Positions 33,920 to 43,744 of a stretch of 48,180 bases of DNA are shown in pieces (within the stretch, counting starts at the first letter, position 1; every line of letters starts with the position of its first letter). The notes under the pieces are model-generated. The model was not told where the DNA came from, ran no database searches, and saw nothing but the letters and a program-made list of their open reading frames with translations. Source of the DNA: Magnetococcales bacterium. Its GTDB lineage: Bacteria; Pseudomonadota; Magnetococcia; Magnetococcales; JADFYX01. A program made the translations under genes and the position numbers. Where the stretch lies: contig JADFZU010000018.1 of the NCBI GenBank assembly GCA_015232365.1, positions 1 to 48,180 of the forward strand, read 5' to 3'.

Positions 33920-33965
33920 GGGGCACTGCCCCAAACCCCGCTGGGAAGGGGCACACCCCCTTCCC
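33920..33965. repeat. GC-rich hairpin repeat, copy B
   Basis: Two adjacent hairpins: GGGGC-ACT-GCCCC (33920-33932) and GGGAAGGGG-CACAC-CCCCTTCCC (33943-33965), followed by AGACCCA. It starts nine bases after the typA stop codon. The second hairpin resembles copy A at 3306-3332. A role in ending or slowing transcription after typA is possible, but the next gene follows on the same strand. Confidence 0.65.
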
Positions 33966-33989
33966 AGACCCATCCAATTAATTAGTACA

Positions 33990-34742
33990 ATGAAAAGATT
34001 AACTTTATTGCTGATAATACTTTTAGTCTCTTTTCCCTCATGGGCTGGAGGGCTTAGTAAAGCAAACATATTGCATAATTTTGAGATTATCGCCTTTGGT
34101 AGTGAATATCAGCCGAAAACCTGGAAGGGGCTTCGTAAGTGGAAAGATCCACTGCGTATTGGCCTGCAAGGTAATTATCCAGACTATATAGAAGATGACA
34201 CCATACAGTTTACCGCAGATTTAACCGCAATAACCGGCCATCAGGTTGAGTTATACTACTCAAAAAAAATGCAACAAAACCACTCTCTGGCAAAAGATTT
34301 CAACAAAAACAAGGTTAACGTTATTATTTTTTATGAGCCGTTAAAAAACATCCGCAAAAAAGTTGGAAAATATTTTAAAGATCGACCCCATGAACTAGAT
34401 ATTATACTTGAAGAGGCCACCTGCTTTGCAAAGTTTTTTACTCGGCGATTAGAGATAAAAGCAGCAATAGTTGTCATCCCAGACCATCACCCCCAGCGGA
34501 TAGCAAGAGCATGTATAGTAGAGGAGATAGCCCAGATAATGGGTCTACCCAACGATTCAAATCTGGTGGGAGAGTCGGTATTTAAAGACCGAGGCCGACA
34601 TAATGAACTAACCCCCCATGACCGACTACTACTTAAAATACTTTATGATAGAAGATTGCACTTCGGTATGTCCAAAAAAGATACCTTAAAAAAAATTAGT
34701 GAGTTCCTGCCAGAAATCATAAATAACGACCACAAATATTAG
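33990..34742 (+). CDS. Exported DUF2927 family protein
   Basis: A 250-residue protein with a cleavable signal peptide (MKRLTLLLIILLVSFPSWAG). The mature part matches DUF2927: FEIIAFGSEY near the start, KWKDPLRIGLQG, and CIVEEIAQIMGLPNDSNLVG with SVFKDRGRHNELTPHDRLLL. The family has metallopeptidase-like secondary structure but no proven activity. The frame reaches 33918, but that stretch is the GC-rich repeat, and the ATG at 33990 begins the signal peptide, so 33990 is chosen. Confidence 0.85.
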   Translation: MKRLTLLLIILLVSFPSWAGGLSKANILHNFEIIAFGSEYQPKTWKGLRKWKDPLRIGLQGNYPDYIEDDTIQFTADLTAITGHQVELYYSKKMQQNHSLAKDFNKNKVNVIIFYEPLKNIRKKVGKYFKDRPHELDIILEEATCFAKFFTRRLEIKAAIVVIPDHHPQRIARACIVEEIAQIMGLPNDSNLVGESVFKDRGRHNELTPHDRLLLKILYDRRLHFGMSKKDTLKKISEFLPEIINNDHKY

Positions 34743-34807
34743 GAATTATATTAGCTTGTTTCCCTACCAGCTTTACAATTCACCACGATTTAAATAGCAA
34801 AAAAAAA

Positions 34808-34839
34808 GACCACTGCATTAAACAGTGGTCTTTTTTTTT
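34808..34839. terminator. Terminator after rplQ, usable from both sides
   Basis: The stem GACCACTG (34808-34815) pairs with CAGTGGTC (34823-34830) around CATTAAA, with an A run before and a T run after, extending the pairing by several bases. The symmetric A and T runs let it serve both the ribosomal operon and the convergent DUF2927 gene. Confidence 0.9.
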
Positions 34840-34858
34840 GTTTTCTTACAGTTAACTC

Positions 34859-35233
34859 TTATTGAGCAGCATCTTCCTGACGTTCTACAAGCTCGATAAA
34901 AGATAGCTGTGCCGCATCACCATAACGGTAACGTGTTTTTAGAACCCTGGTATATCCTCCACTTCTCTCACGATTACGTTCAGCAATATCTGTGAAAAGC
35001 TTATGAACAACCTCTCTGCTTTTTAATACGCTCAAAGCCTGGCGACGAGCATGAAGATCACCTCGCTTGCCAAGAGTTACCATTCTATCAGCCATACTTT
35101 TAAGCTCTTTGGCTTTTATAAGTGTAGTCTCAATTCTCTCATGGAGGAAAAGGCTATTAAGCATATTTGAAAACATAGCCTTACGATGGCTTGAATTACG
35201 TCCAAATTTACGTCCGACTCTACGATGTCTCAT
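34859..35233 (-). CDS. rplQ: 50S ribosomal protein L17
   Basis: A 124-residue protein of the large subunit near the exit tunnel. The N-terminus MRHRRVGRKFGRNSSHRKAM and TLIKAKELKSMADRMVTLGK are diagnostic. It is the last gene of the alpha-operon part of the ribosomal cluster, 15 bp after rpoA and directly before the terminator. Confidence 0.98.
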   Translation of the reverse strand: MRHRRVGRKFGRNSSHRKAMFSNMLNSLFLHERIETTLIKAKELKSMADRMVTLGKRGDLHARRQALSVLKSREVVHKLFTDIAERNRERSGGYTRVLKTRYRYGDAAQLSFIELVERQEDAAQ

Positions 35234-35248
35234 GAGACATTTCCTCTC

Positions 35249-36268
35249 TTAAAAATTCTCTTCTTCAAACTGCTTAGCCAGTCCATCAATGTTCTCCGGT
35301 GGCCACCCTTCAAGCTGGGCACCCAAACTCAAGGACATCTCATCAAGTACTTCCTTGATCTCATTCAAAGACTTGCGACCAAAGTTGGGAGTTTTGAGCA
35401 TCTCGGCCTCTGTTTTGAGAACCAAATCGCCAATATAGACAATATCATCATTCTTTAAACAGTTGGCGGAACGGACAGAAAGCTCTAACTCATCAACTTT
35501 ACGGAATAGATGAGGGTTCCATTTTGGCCCCTCCTCATCTTCCTTGTTTTTCTGCATTGGTATGTCATCAAAATTGATGAACAGACTTAATTGATCCTGA
35601 AGAACTTTAGCAGAAAAAGCCAAAGCATCCTCTGGAGAGACTACACCATTTGTCTCAATATTCATAATAAGCTTGTCATGATCGGTCTGCTGACCAACAC
35701 GGGCATCTTCAACCTGATAAGAAACCTTCTTTACCGGATTAAAGCTACAATCAATTGGAATAACACCGATAGTAACCGGCTCATCATCTGCACTCTGTAC
35801 TGCCCTGACATAACCCTTGCCAACAGCAACAGTCATAGTCATCTCCAGAGTGCCGCCCTTATTTAAAGTGGCAATATGATGATCTGGGTTCATGATCTCA
35901 ATATCATGACCAGGATCGATCATCCCAGCAGTTACAGCACCCTCTTTTGTCGCTTTAAGGGTAATGGTTCTATTCTCTTCTGTATTTACCTTCAGTGCAA
36001 GACCCTTGAGATTCAAGATAATGTCAGTAACATCCTCTAGAACTCCTGGTACGCTTGAAAACTCATGGAGAACTCCCTCTATTTTTACCGAAGAGACAGC
36101 CGCACCCTGCAGAGAGGATAGCAATATCCTTCTTAAAGCATTGCCAAGAGTAGTACCAAAACCTCTCTCTAAAGGTTCAGCTATGAGACTTGCTTGTAGG
36201 GAAGGATTTTCCCCACTTTCAAGCACAATTTTTTCCGGCTTTATAAGCTCAGTCCAATTCCTGTACAT
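35249..36268 (-). CDS. rpoA: RNA polymerase alpha subunit
   Basis: A 339-residue subunit. The N-terminal dimerisation domain (about 1-235) shows [20 protein letters not shown] and [20 protein letters not shown]; the C-terminal domain, which binds UP elements and activators, shows [20 protein letters not shown] and [15 protein letters not shown]. Its place between rpsD and rplQ is the common proteobacterial arrangement. Confidence 0.99.
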   Translation of the reverse strand: MYRNWTELIKPEKIVLESGENPSLQASLIAEPLERGFGTTLGNALRRILLSSLQGAAVSSVKIEGVLHEFSSVPGVLEDVTDIILNLKGLALKVNTEENRTITLKATKEGAVTAGMIDPGHDIEIMNPDHHIATLNKGGTLEMTMTVAVGKGYVRAVQSADDEPVTIGVIPIDCSFNPVKKVSYQVEDARVGQQTDHDKLIMNIETNGVVSPEDALAFSAKVLQDQLSLFINFDDIPMQKNKEDEEGPKWNPHLFRKVDELELSVRSANCLKNDDIVYIGDLVLKTEAEMLKTPNFGRKSLNEIKEVLDEMSLSLGAQLEGWPPENIDGLAKQFEEENF

Positions 36269-36293
36269 CCGCTTTCTCCTATCCTAAAAACTT

Positions 36294-36920
36294 TTACTTG
36301 GAGTACAGTTCAACAATTAAGTTTTCATTGTACTCGGCTGGCAGATCAGATCTGTCAGGATAAGAGACGAATGTTCCTGCCATAGCGACTGGATCAACTT
36401 CAACCCATGAAGGCAGTTCACGACGCATTGCACTATCAAGAGCACCCTTAATTCGTAAACTCTTCTTACTACGCTCCCTAACAGAGACTTTATCTCCAGC
36501 TTTTACCAAGTACGAAGCAACATTAACCAATTGACCATTGACTAAAATTTGCTTGTGGGAGACAACTTGTCTGGCTTCTGTTCTTGAGCAAGAGAAACCA
36601 AGTCGGTAAACAACATTATCAAGCCTTCTCTCAAGCAACAACAACAAGTTCTCTCCGGTTACACCCTGCATTCGTGCCGCTTTTTTAAAATAGTTGCGGA
36701 ACTGACTCTCAAGAAGTCCATAGGTTCGTTTGATCTTCTGTTTTTCACGCAGATGCAAACCGTAATCTGATACCTTCCTGCGGCGTTGACCGTGAATTCC
36801 AGGTGGGTAGTTGCGCCGTTCTATGGCACATTTATCTGAAAAACACTTTTCACCCTTGAGGAAAAGTTTGGTAGATTCACGCCGACACATTCGGCACTTC
36901 GATCCAAAATAACGGGACAT
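36294..36920 (-). CDS. rpsD: 30S ribosomal protein S4, zinc-binding (C+) type
   Basis: A 208-residue 16S-binding assembly protein. The N-terminus has four cysteines, C9 and C12 in CRMC and C26 and C31 in CFSDKC, indicating the zinc-binding form; the S4 domain is [20 protein letters not shown]. In E. coli S4 represses the alpha operon. Its position next to rpoA differs from Alphaproteobacteria, where rpsD is usually elsewhere. Confidence 0.98.
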   Translation of the reverse strand: MSRYFGSKCRMCRRESTKLFLKGEKCFSDKCAIERRNYPPGIHGQRRRKVSDYGLHLREKQKIKRTYGLLESQFRNYFKKAARMQGVTGENLLLLLERRLDNVVYRLGFSCSRTEARQVVSHKQILVNGQLVNVASYLVKAGDKVSVRERSKKSLRIKGALDSAMRRELPSWVEVDPVAMAGTFVSYPDRSDLPAEYNENLIVELYSK

Positions 36921-36954
36921 ATTTTGTAAATTCCCTTAATTGCTCTTTTAAAAA

Positions 36955-37350
36955 TCAAACACGACGGCGTTTGGGTGGCCGGCATCCATTATGAGGAATT
37001 GGCGTAACATCCTCAACATAAGCGATATTAAAACCAATAGACCCCAAAGCACGTAAAGCTGATTCACGCCCTGAACCAGGTCCTTTCAATCTTACTTCCA
37101 GGTTACGCATTCCATGCTCTTGAGCTTTTCTTCCTGCCTCTTCTGCAGCCATCTGGGCCGCAAAAGGGGTGGACTTCCTAGAGCCTTTAAAGCCTTGGGC
37201 TCCAGATGAACCCCATGAAATCACATTACCCGATGTATCAGTTATAGTTACCAGGGTATTATTAAATGTCGAGCGGATATGGGCAATTCCGCTGGAGATA
37301 TTCTTCTTCTCCCTCTTCTTGCCTTTTACACTCTTCGGGGCCTTCGCCAT
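36955..37350 (-). CDS. rpsK: 30S ribosomal protein S11
   Basis: A 131-residue platform protein. Diagnostic text includes [37 protein letters not shown] and the C-terminal [20 protein letters not shown]. It lies between rpsM (78-bp gap) and rpsD. Confidence 0.98.
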   Translation of the reverse strand: MAKAPKSVKGKKREKKNISSGIAHIRSTFNNTLVTITDTSGNVISWGSSGAQGFKGSRKSTPFAAQMAAEEAGRKAQEHGMRNLEVRLKGPGSGRESALRALGSIGFNIAYVEDVTPIPHNGCRPPKRRRV

Positions 37351-37428
37351 CTTAACTCCTCAACTATTCTTTTACTTAAACAACCGTGTGTGGATACATC
37401 TATCTTGGCTGTAATCTAGTTTAGTTAA

Positions 37429-37797
37429 TTAACCACTCTTTCCTGCAACAGGTTTACGTGGACCTTTACGGGTTCTTGCGTTGGTATGGGTGCGTTGACC
37501 ACGTACCGGCAAACCGCGACGGTGGCGTAAACCTCGGTAGGTTCCGATATCCATAAGACGCTTGGTATTCATAGCTACCTGACGCCTCAAGTCACCCTCA
37601 ACCTGAAATTCACTATCTATTGCTGAACGAATTTTAGCAATTTCCGCTTCAGAGAGATCCTTGGTTCTCATATCAAGAGAGATCCCTGCCGTTGCCATAA
37701 TACGTTTAGCAGACTCTTTTCCAATACCGTAAATATATGTCAATGATATAACAAGTCGTTTATTTACAGGAATATTTACACCAGCTATTCGTGCCAA
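37429..37797 (-). CDS. rpsM: 30S ribosomal protein S13
   Basis: A 122-residue head protein contacting the P-site tRNA and forming bridges to the large subunit. [20 protein letters not shown] and [20 protein letters not shown] are diagnostic. It follows rpmJ by 47 bp, with no infA, map or adk between it and secY. Confidence 0.98.
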   Translation of the reverse strand: MARIAGVNIPVNKRLVISLTYIYGIGKESAKRIMATAGISLDMRTKDLSEAEIAKIRSAIDSEFQVEGDLRRQVAMNTKRLMDIGTYRGLRHRRGLPVRGQRTHTNARTRKGPRKPVAGKSG

Positions 37798-37844
37798 CTT
37801 AAAACCTCCAGGTACGTATTTTTACCTAATCGTGTAACAGAAAA

Positions 37845-37961
37845 TCAACCTTGTCTCTGTTTATGTTTCGGATGTTTTTTACAAATGATTCTTATAACAC
37901 CCTTGCGTTTTATAACTCTACAATCTTTACAGATTGCCTTTACTGATGCACGAACTTTCAT
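37845..37961 (-). CDS. rpmJ: 50S ribosomal protein L36
   Basis: A 38-residue protein read directly from the minus strand: it starts [20 protein letters not shown] and ends [11 protein letters not shown]. The zinc ribbon ligands CKDC, a later Cys and His are intact, so this is the C+ form. It lies between secY and rpsM. The frame is short but fully matches the family in length and residues. Confidence 0.97.
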   Translation of the reverse strand: MKVRASVKAICKDCRVIKRKGVIRIICKKHPKHKQRQG

Positions 37962-37986
37962 TCTAATATTTCCTTATTACTATTTT

Positions 37987-39318
37987 TCAACGCCGACTAC
38001 GAATCTTAGCCTTCTTCATCAAACCTTCATACTGACGGCTAATAAGGAAAGATTGTATCTGCGATGCCGTATCCATAGTTACACCAACCACAATCAACAT
38101 TGATGTTCCACCAAAATAGAAAGGAACATTATAGTTCGCTATCAAAATTTCGGGTAAAAGACAAACTGCTGCTACATAAATCGCACCAACCAGAGTCAGC
38201 CTGGTTAAAATTCCGTCTAAGAAATCAGCGGTACGGCGACCAGGTCTGATACCTGGAACAAAACCACCATATTTACGCAAATTATCCGATGTCTCCTCTG
38301 GATTAAATACGATAGCCGTATAAAAAAAACAGAAGAACAAGATAGCCACTGCATAGACTACCATATAAGGTATCTGGCCTGGAGACAAATATGCCGCCAT
38401 GGTCTTTACACTTTCCCATGGAGCAAAATTGGCAATTGTCACCGGAAACAGAATAATAGAACTTGCAAAGATTGGTGGTATAACACCTGCAGTGTTAACT
38501 TTCAATGGTAGGTGAGAATTCTCTCCTCCAACCATTCTTCTACCACTTACCTGACGCCTTGCATACTGAATGGTAACTCGCCTCTGGGCACGCTCCATAA
38601 AGATAATAAACGCTGTTACACCAACCGCCATAACCAATAGTAATAGAACAAACAGCGGTTGTAAATCGCCAGTTCTGGCAAGTTGCAGCGTGTTGGCCAA
38701 TGCAATGGGTAGGTTTGCAACAATACCGGCATAGATTATCAGAGATATTCCATTACCAATCCCACGTGCTGTAATCTGCTCACCAACCCACATAATAAAA
38801 GCAGTGCCTGAAGTCAATGTCAGGACAGTCATTAAACGAAATGACCATCCTGGATCGACTACAACATTCATACCACCAGCCTGCATACTCTCCAGTCCGT
38901 ATGACATTCCAAATCCTTGGAATACAGCAAGCATTACTGTGCCGTAACGGGTATACTGGTTGATCTTCCTACGTCCTGATTCCCCTTCTTTCTTGATAGC
39001 TTCGAGCTTTGGAAGCACGGCTGTCATTAGTTGTAAAATAATAGATGCTGAAATATAAGGCATTATGCCCAAGGCGAACACTGTCAATCTTGACAGCGCT
39101 CCACCAGAAAACATATTAAACATCCCCAAAAGCGTACCCTGTTGCTGAGCAAAAAAAGCTGCTAAAGCATTGGGGTCAATTCCTGGTGTTGGTACGTGTG
39201 CACCGATCCGATAGACGATCAGCATCCCCAACGTGAACAACAAACGGTTTCTTAACTCAGGAATTCTTCCTAAGTTAGAGAGGCCTGAAAAAGGCGATGA
39301 TTGTTCTGGTGAGGCCAT
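37987..39318 (-). CDS. secY: Preprotein translocase subunit SecY
   Basis: A 443-residue channel protein of the inner membrane with ten helices. RIGAHVPTPGIDPNALAAFF, GIMPYISASIILQLMTAVLP and the loop PGIRPGRRTADFLDGILTRL are family hallmarks. It moves unfolded proteins across the membrane with SecE, SecG and SecA. It follows rplO by 13 bp and is followed by rpmJ. Confidence 0.99.
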   Translation of the reverse strand: MASPEQSSPFSGLSNLGRIPELRNRLLFTLGMLIVYRIGAHVPTPGIDPNALAAFFAQQQGTLLGMFNMFSGGALSRLTVFALGIMPYISASIILQLMTAVLPKLEAIKKEGESGRRKINQYTRYGTVMLAVFQGFGMSYGLESMQAGGMNVVVDPGWSFRLMTVLTLTSGTAFIMWVGEQITARGIGNGISLIIYAGIVANLPIALANTLQLARTGDLQPLFVLLLLVMAVGVTAFIIFMERAQRRVTIQYARRQVSGRRMVGGENSHLPLKVNTAGVIPPIFASSIILFPVTIANFAPWESVKTMAAYLSPGQIPYMVVYAVAILFFCFFYTAIVFNPEETSDNLRKYGGFVPGIRPGRRTADFLDGILTRLTLVGAIYVAAVCLLPEILIANYNVPFYFGGTSMLIVVGVTMDTASQIQSFLISRQYEGLMKKAKIRSRR

Positions 39319-39331
39319 TTATATTTGGGTC

Positions 39332-39778
39332 CTAGACGCTTAATGTTACAGTTCCACCAGCATTTTCAACTTTCTCTTTTGCTGATTTAGAAACCCGGTC
39401 AACACTGATATTAAGTTTTTTGGTTAACTCGCCGTTGCCGAGCAACTTAATTCCAGTTTTAATATCTTTCCTGATCAAACCTTTTGAGTGAAGCAGCTCA
39501 AGATTAACATCTGTACCTGCTTCAAAAACCTCAAGGTCACCAACATTGATCAAAGCACGTGGCTTACGAAATATATTGGTAAATCCACGTTTCGGTAGTC
39601 GCCTCTGTAATGGCATCTGACCACCTTCAAAACCTACTTTATGGAAGCCGCCAGATCTGGATTTTTGGCCTTTTTGACCACTACCAGCAGTCTTCCCATT
39701 GCCAGTTGCCATACCCCGGCCTACTCTTTTCGGTGCTTTTCTATTTACCGGACTTGATGGTAATTCATTCAATTTCAT
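39332..39778 (-). CDS. rplO: 50S ribosomal protein L15
   Basis: A 148-residue assembly protein with the glycine- and arginine-rich N-terminus ending in GNGKTAGSGQKGQKSRSGG and FEGGQMPLQRRLPKRGFTNI. It lies between rpmD and secY, the standard order. Confidence 0.98.
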   Translation of the reverse strand: MKLNELPSSPVNRKAPKRVGRGMATGNGKTAGSGQKGQKSRSGGFHKVGFEGGQMPLQRRLPKRGFTNIFRKPRALINVGDLEVFEAGTDVNLELLHSKGLIRKDIKTGIKLLGNGELTKKLNISVDRVSKSAKEKVENAGGTVTLSV

Positions 39779-39827
39779 CGTAACTACACCTTTAATATCA
39801 TCTGATGGGATATGTTTCTGAGCTAAT

Positions 39828-40010
39828 TTACTCAGTTATCTCAACCAAATGTTTTACTTTTGTAACCATTCCTCTAACCGCTGGGTTGTCAGGCAGCTCA
39901 CTCTGCTGTCCAATACCACGTAGCCCCAACGAGTGCATGATCTTTCTCTGATTTCCTGCTCTACCAATAGTTGAGCGGATCTGCTTTACTTGAATTTTTT
40001 TTGCCATCAT
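39828..40010 (-). CDS. rpmD: 50S ribosomal protein L30
   Basis: A 60-residue protein: MAKKIQVKQIRSTIGRAGNQ and the LGLRGIGQ stretch are typical. Two adjacent ATG codons (40010 and 40007) could start it; a longer frame to 40034 would run into rpsE. The gene starts four bases after the rpsE stop codon. Confidence 0.95.
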   Translation of the reverse strand: MMAKKIQVKQIRSTIGRAGNQRKIMHSLGLRGIGQQSELPDNPAVRGMVTKVKHLVEITE

Positions 40011-40014
40011 CGTC

Positions 40015-40536
40015 TCACTTAGTCGCCAGTCCACGTTTTGCAGCTATATAGTCAGGAGAGCGTATCGATTGCAATGCCTGAAAAGTTGCCTTGATCAAAT
40101 TATGCGGATTTGAAGTACCAGTTGATTTAGCTAGTACATCACTAATACCCAACGCCTCAAATATAGGCCGCATAGATCCACCAGCAATAATTCCAGTACC
40201 CTCTGAGGCTGGACGTAAGACGACCCTTCCAGCACCATAACGGCCAACTATTTCATGGTGTAAAGTCCGGGAATCCTTGATTGAAATATCAACCAGAGAT
40301 TTTCTAGCCTGTTCTGTTGCTTTGCGAATACTCTCAGGAACCTCTTTGGCTTTACCAAGGCCGTATCCAACCTGCCCGTTGCCATCGCCTACAACTACAA
40401 TTGCTGAGAAATTAAACCGGCTACCACCTTTAACCACTTTTGCAGTTCGATTGATGACAACTAGCTTTTCAATAAAGTCGTCCTTAGGACGGTTATCAGA
40501 CCTACCGTCTGGATTTCCTCGGCGATTGTTCGACAT
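40015..40536 (-). CDS. rpsE: 30S ribosomal protein S5
   Basis: A 173-residue protein near the mRNA entry site that contributes to decoding accuracy. [20 protein letters not shown] and [20 protein letters not shown] mark the double-stranded RNA-binding domain. It lies between rplR and rpmD. Confidence 0.98.
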   Translation of the reverse strand: MSNNRRGNPDGRSDNRPKDDFIEKLVVINRTAKVVKGGSRFNFSAIVVVGDGNGQVGYGLGKAKEVPESIRKATEQARKSLVDISIKDSRTLHHEIVGRYGAGRVVLRPASEGTGIIAGGSMRPIFEALGISDVLAKSTGTSNPHNLIKATFQALQSIRSPDYIAAKRGLATK

Positions 40537-40613
40537 TGCTGCTCCTAATCATCATTTATGAACTATTCTAGAACTCATACCAACAAACTGTAGAGTCTAG
40601 CAATTGATACAAA

Positions 40614-40979
40614 CTAAAACTGAAGGCCACTCTCACGTGCTGCCTCAGCCAAAACTTTAACTCTCCCGTGGTAGAGAAATCCACCACGGTCAAAAATAAC
40701 CTTGCCAATCTTTTTTTCAAGGGCTTTTTTAGCAATCGATTTTCCAACCGCAGTGGCTGCATCGCAGTTACCACCACATTTGATCGTATCCTTGATATCT
40801 TTTTCAAGTGTTGATGCAGAAACTAGCGTTACACCTGCTGCATCATCAATTATCTGCGCATATATGTTGGTAGAACTGCGAAAAACTGAGAGTCTTGGAC
40901 GGTCACGCCTAACCTGCTTGACTTTATAGCGTACCCGTTTTCCTCTAGCTTTGCGTGAACTCTGTCTATCCTTCGCCAT
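40614..40979 (-). CDS. rplR: 50S ribosomal protein L18
   Basis: A 121-residue 5S rRNA-binding protein. [20 protein letters not shown] and [20 protein letters not shown] are diagnostic. It lies between rplF and rpsE with short gaps. Confidence 0.98.
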   Translation of the reverse strand: MAKDRQSSRKARGKRVRYKVKQVRRDRPRLSVFRSSTNIYAQIIDDAAGVTLVSASTLEKDIKDTIKCGGNCDAATAVGKSIAKKALEKKIGKVIFDRGGFLYHGRVKVLAEAARESGLQF

Positions 40980-40996
40980 CAGATCATCCTCTCACT

Positions 40997-41530
40997 TTAC
41001 TTTTTCTTGCCTTCTTTCCGAAGAATATACTCACCTTCGTAACGGATTCCCTTACCTTTGTAAGGTTCTGGTGGCCTGAACTCTCTGATCTCAGCACACA
41101 CTTGTCCAATTATCTCAGGATCGATCCCTTTAACAATCAACCGCGTTGTCTTCTCTACCTTTACCTCAATACCGTCAGGCAGGGTATAATCGACAGGATG
41201 TGAGAAACCAAGTGTCAATTTCAGTACCTTGCCAGATACGGCAGCTCTATAACCAACGCCCTGAATCTCCAAAACTTTTTGAAAACCTTCAGATACGCCA
41301 ACAACCATATTGTTTAGCAGTACCCTTGAGAGCCCCCAAATCGCCAAAGCCTCACGTTTTTTAGAGACGAGCTTTACCTGGGCTTCGCCATTGTTAACTT
41401 CAAGCTGAACAAACTCATGGAAATCTCTCTTGAGGGTTCCTAGCTTGCCTTTAACTTGGACGCTCTGCTTATTAATTGTCAGTTCCACCCCGCTAGGGAT
41501 GGCCACTGGCTGTTTACCAATTCTACTCAT
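40997..41530 (-). CDS. rplF: 50S ribosomal protein L6
   Basis: A 177-residue protein near the factor-binding site. SRIGKQPVAIPSGVELTI at the start and PEPYKGKGIRYEGEYILRKE at the end are typical. It lies between rpsH and rplR. Confidence 0.98.
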   Translation of the reverse strand: MSRIGKQPVAIPSGVELTINKQSVQVKGKLGTLKRDFHEFVQLEVNNGEAQVKLVSKKREALAIWGLSRVLLNNMVVGVSEGFQKVLEIQGVGYRAAVSGKVLKLTLGFSHPVDYTLPDGIEVKVEKTTRLIVKGIDPEIIGQVCAEIREFRPPEPYKGKGIRYEGEYILRKEGKKK

Positions 41531-41544
41531 TTTAATTCTCTAAC

Positions 41545-41943
41545 CTAGAAGATTGTGCAAAGCACTTCACCACCAACACCAAGTTTATACGCCTGCCGTC
41601 CCGAGATAACACCCTTATTTGTTGAAAGGATGGAAATTCCCAGTCCCTGGTATACACGTGGTAACTCATCCTTGGAGACATAATGCCGTCTCCCAGGTCT
41701 TGATATACGTTTAACCTTCTCAATAACTGAACGATTATCGTAATACTTCAACTTGAGCTGAAAAAATCTTTCACCTTTATCAGTCTCAGGAACTACCATC
41801 TCGGAACAGTATCCCTCTTCAACCAGGATTTTGCCAATGCTCATCTTCAACTTTGACGCTGGTATATCCACATGGGGTTTGCGAACTAGTTGAGCGTTGC
41901 GGATTCTAGTCAACATATCGCTGACTGGATCGGTCATTCCCAT
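41545..41943 (-). CDS. rpsH: 30S ribosomal protein S8
   Basis: A 132-residue 16S-binding protein. MTDPVSDMLTRIRNAQLVRK and ISILSTNKGVISGRQAYKLG are diagnostic. In E. coli S8 also represses its own operon at an mRNA site near rplE; I cannot confirm such a site here. A 110-bp gap separates it from rpsN. Confidence 0.98.
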   Translation of the reverse strand: MGMTDPVSDMLTRIRNAQLVRKPHVDIPASKLKMSIGKILVEEGYCSEMVVPETDKGERFFQLKLKYYDNRSVIEKVKRISRPGRRHYVSKDELPRVYQGLGISILSTNKGVISGRQAYKLGVGGEVLCTIF

Positions 41944-42053
41944 TTATGATACTCCAAAATTTATTGGCTCAAACTGAGCAACTCTGTTCGACTCTTTACA
42001 ATAAAGCCAATCTGTTAAACTAAATAGCACATCTAAAAAGCAACTAGCAGTTT

Positions 42054-42239
42054 TTACCAAGATGCTTTCACTACACCTGGCACATGCCCATGCAGAGCCA
42101 TGGTACGGAAGCATATACGGCAAAGCGTGAACTTACGAATATATCCACGAGGACGACCACACCGGGCACATCTATTGTAGGCACGTACGGCATATTTTGG
42201 TTTTTTCTTCCACTTTGCTACTATTGATTTTTTGGCCAC
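42054..42239 (-). CDS. rpsN: 30S ribosomal protein S14, type Z
   Basis: A 61-residue zinc-binding form: [20 protein letters not shown] gives four cysteines. Many Proteobacteria have a longer form of about 101 residues lacking these cysteines, so the short form is a useful lineage marker. It follows rplE by 23 bp. Confidence 0.97.
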   Translation of the reverse strand: MAKKSIVAKWKKKPKYAVRAYNRCARCGRPRGYIRKFTLCRICFRTMALHGHVPGVVKASW

Positions 42240-42262
42240 GACTCAAATTTCCTCAGATGTAA

Positions 42263-42802
42263 CTAACTTATAAACGGCATATTAAAGCCACGTAACAAAG
42301 ATTTTGCCTCTGCATCATTTGTTGCAGTTGTGACAATTACAATATCCATTCCCCGGACTGCATCCACCTTATCGTAATCAATCTCTGGGAAAATAATTTG
42401 CTCTTTAACTCCCAACGCATAATTTCCACGTCCATCAAAAGATTTTCCAGATACTCCTCTAAAATCTCGAACCCGTGGTAGAGCAACATTTATTAAACGG
42501 TCAAGAAACTCATACATCTTCTCCCGGCGCAGGGTGACTTTACAACCAATAGCCTGTCCATCACGAACCTTAAAGCCGGCAACAGACTTTTTAGCAATTG
42601 TAGTATTTGCCTTCTGGCCAGATAGAGCTGTCATATCTGATAACGCACCCTTAAGAGCGTTTTTATCTGCAATTGCCTCACCAACACCCATATTGATGAC
42701 TATCTTAACCAACTGCGGAATCTGCATTACATTCTGGTACGAATACTCTTTCTGTAGTGCAGGAACTACACTCTTTTGATAATGATCCTTTAATCTTGGC
42801 AT
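42263..42802 (-). CDS. rplE: 50S ribosomal protein L5
   Basis: A 179-residue 5S rRNA-binding protein of the central protuberance. [31 protein letters not shown] and [20 protein letters not shown] are diagnostic. It follows rplX by 86 bp, the region where S8 control acts in E. coli. Confidence 0.98.
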   Translation of the reverse strand: MPRLKDHYQKSVVPALQKEYSYQNVMQIPQLVKIVINMGVGEAIADKNALKGALSDMTALSGQKANTTIAKKSVAGFKVRDGQAIGCKVTLRREKMYEFLDRLINVALPRVRDFRGVSGKSFDGRGNYALGVKEQIIFPEIDYDKVDAVRGMDIVIVTTATNDAEAKSLLRGFNMPFIS

Positions 42803-42888
42803 CTTCTTTCTATCCTAAATTTACCAGCTATTCTTTTAGCCAACTTCAATGGTGCCAATAGCACAAAACATCAAACCTGGTAACAATT

Positions 42889-43218
42889 CTACTTATCTAG
42901 AACTTCACCAGATCCTGCAGCACATCGAACTTTGCGACCATCTTCAAGAGTTTTATGCGATATCCGCACACCCTTACCGCTAACCGTCTCATAATACATA
43001 ACGTTGGATATGTGGAGTGGCGCCTCTCTCTCAACAATACCGCCATCATTTTTTTGGTCTTGCTTGGTATGCCGCTTCATCATGTTGACATTTTCAACAA
43101 GCACAGAGCTCTTTTTAGGCAGTATCTGTAAAATCCGGCCCTGCTTACCCTTATCCTTACCCGCCGTAACTATGACGGTATCACCTTTTTTCAAGCTTGT
43201 TGTAAAGTCCGTATTCAT
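42889..43218 (-). CDS. rplX: 50S ribosomal protein L24
   Basis: A 109-residue assembly-initiating protein with a KOW motif: KKGDTVIVTAGKDKGKQGRI and VNMMKRHTKQDQKNDGGIVE. The ATG has AGGTG eight bases upstream. The gap to rplN is 157 bp, unusually long for this operon; it contains a short frame whose TGA overlaps the rplX ATG. Confidence 0.97.
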   Translation of the reverse strand: MNTDFTTSLKKGDTVIVTAGKDKGKQGRILQILPKKSSVLVENVNMMKRHTKQDQKNDGGIVEREAPLHISNVMYYETVSGKGVRISHKTLEDGRKVRCAAGSGEVLDK

Positions 43219-43375
43219 TCTAGATTCACCTGTTTGCTTTTTAAAGCTTGTTCTGCGACTTCCTGACTCATAAATACATAATGTAAACTATCACCACCCA
43301 ACTCTCTTCGCAGGAACTCTTGGTAACAAGTTGTTATGCAAATAGTTAGGGAGGACGGTTTAATAAATATCCCGA
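43219..43375 (-). other. Long leader gap between rplN and rplX
   Basis: Most neighbouring genes of the cluster are separated by much less, so this 157-bp gap stands out. It contains the palindrome TAACAAGTTGTTA (43324-43336) and an 18-codon frame (43271 to 43215) starting MSQEVAEQ, overlapping the rplX start as ATGA. It could hold a control site or a weak promoter; no known motif is recognised. Confidence 0.4.
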
Positions 43376-43744
43376 CTACAGAACCTCAGGAGCCAGCGAT
43401 ATTATTTTCATATAGTTGCGACTTCTCAATTCACGGGTTACCGGACCAAAAATACGGGTACCGATCGGCTCTCCTTGAGGATTGATCAATACTGCTGCAT
43501 TTGTATCAAACCTGATATAGCTTCCGTCGTCACGAGTTATCTCTTTCTTGGTTCTAACGATTACAGCTTTGGCAATATCACCCTTTTTTACTTTACCACG
43601 GGGTATAGCTGATTTAATAGAACAAGCGATAACATCACCAACTCGAGCATATCGCCTTTTAGAGCCACCGAGAACTTTTATGCAAAGAATCTTTTTTGCA
43701 CCAGAATTATCAGCAACATCAACAACTGATTCTACCTGTATCAT
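43376..43744 (-). CDS. rplN: 50S ribosomal protein L14
   Basis: A 122-residue protein at the subunit interface. [20 protein letters not shown] and [17 protein letters not shown] are diagnostic. A longer frame to 43774 is possible, but the ATG at 43744 follows AAGGGG and overlaps the rpsQ stop codon as ATGA, and gives the family length. Confidence 0.98.
   Translation of the reverse strand: MIQVESVVDVADNSGAKKILCIKVLGGSKRRYARVGDVIACSIKSAIPRGKVKKGDIAKAVIVRTKKEITRDDGSYIRFDTNAAVLINPQGEPIGTRIFGPVTRELRSRNYMKIISLAPEVL

Noticed and set aside
33918-33989. N-terminal extension of the DUF2927 protein
   Set aside because: It is translation of the GC-rich hairpin repeat; the signal peptide starts at the ATG at 33990.
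40568-40807. Minus-strand frame of 79 codons overlapping rplR
   Set aside because: It is rplR read in another frame; L18 matches its family over the full length.
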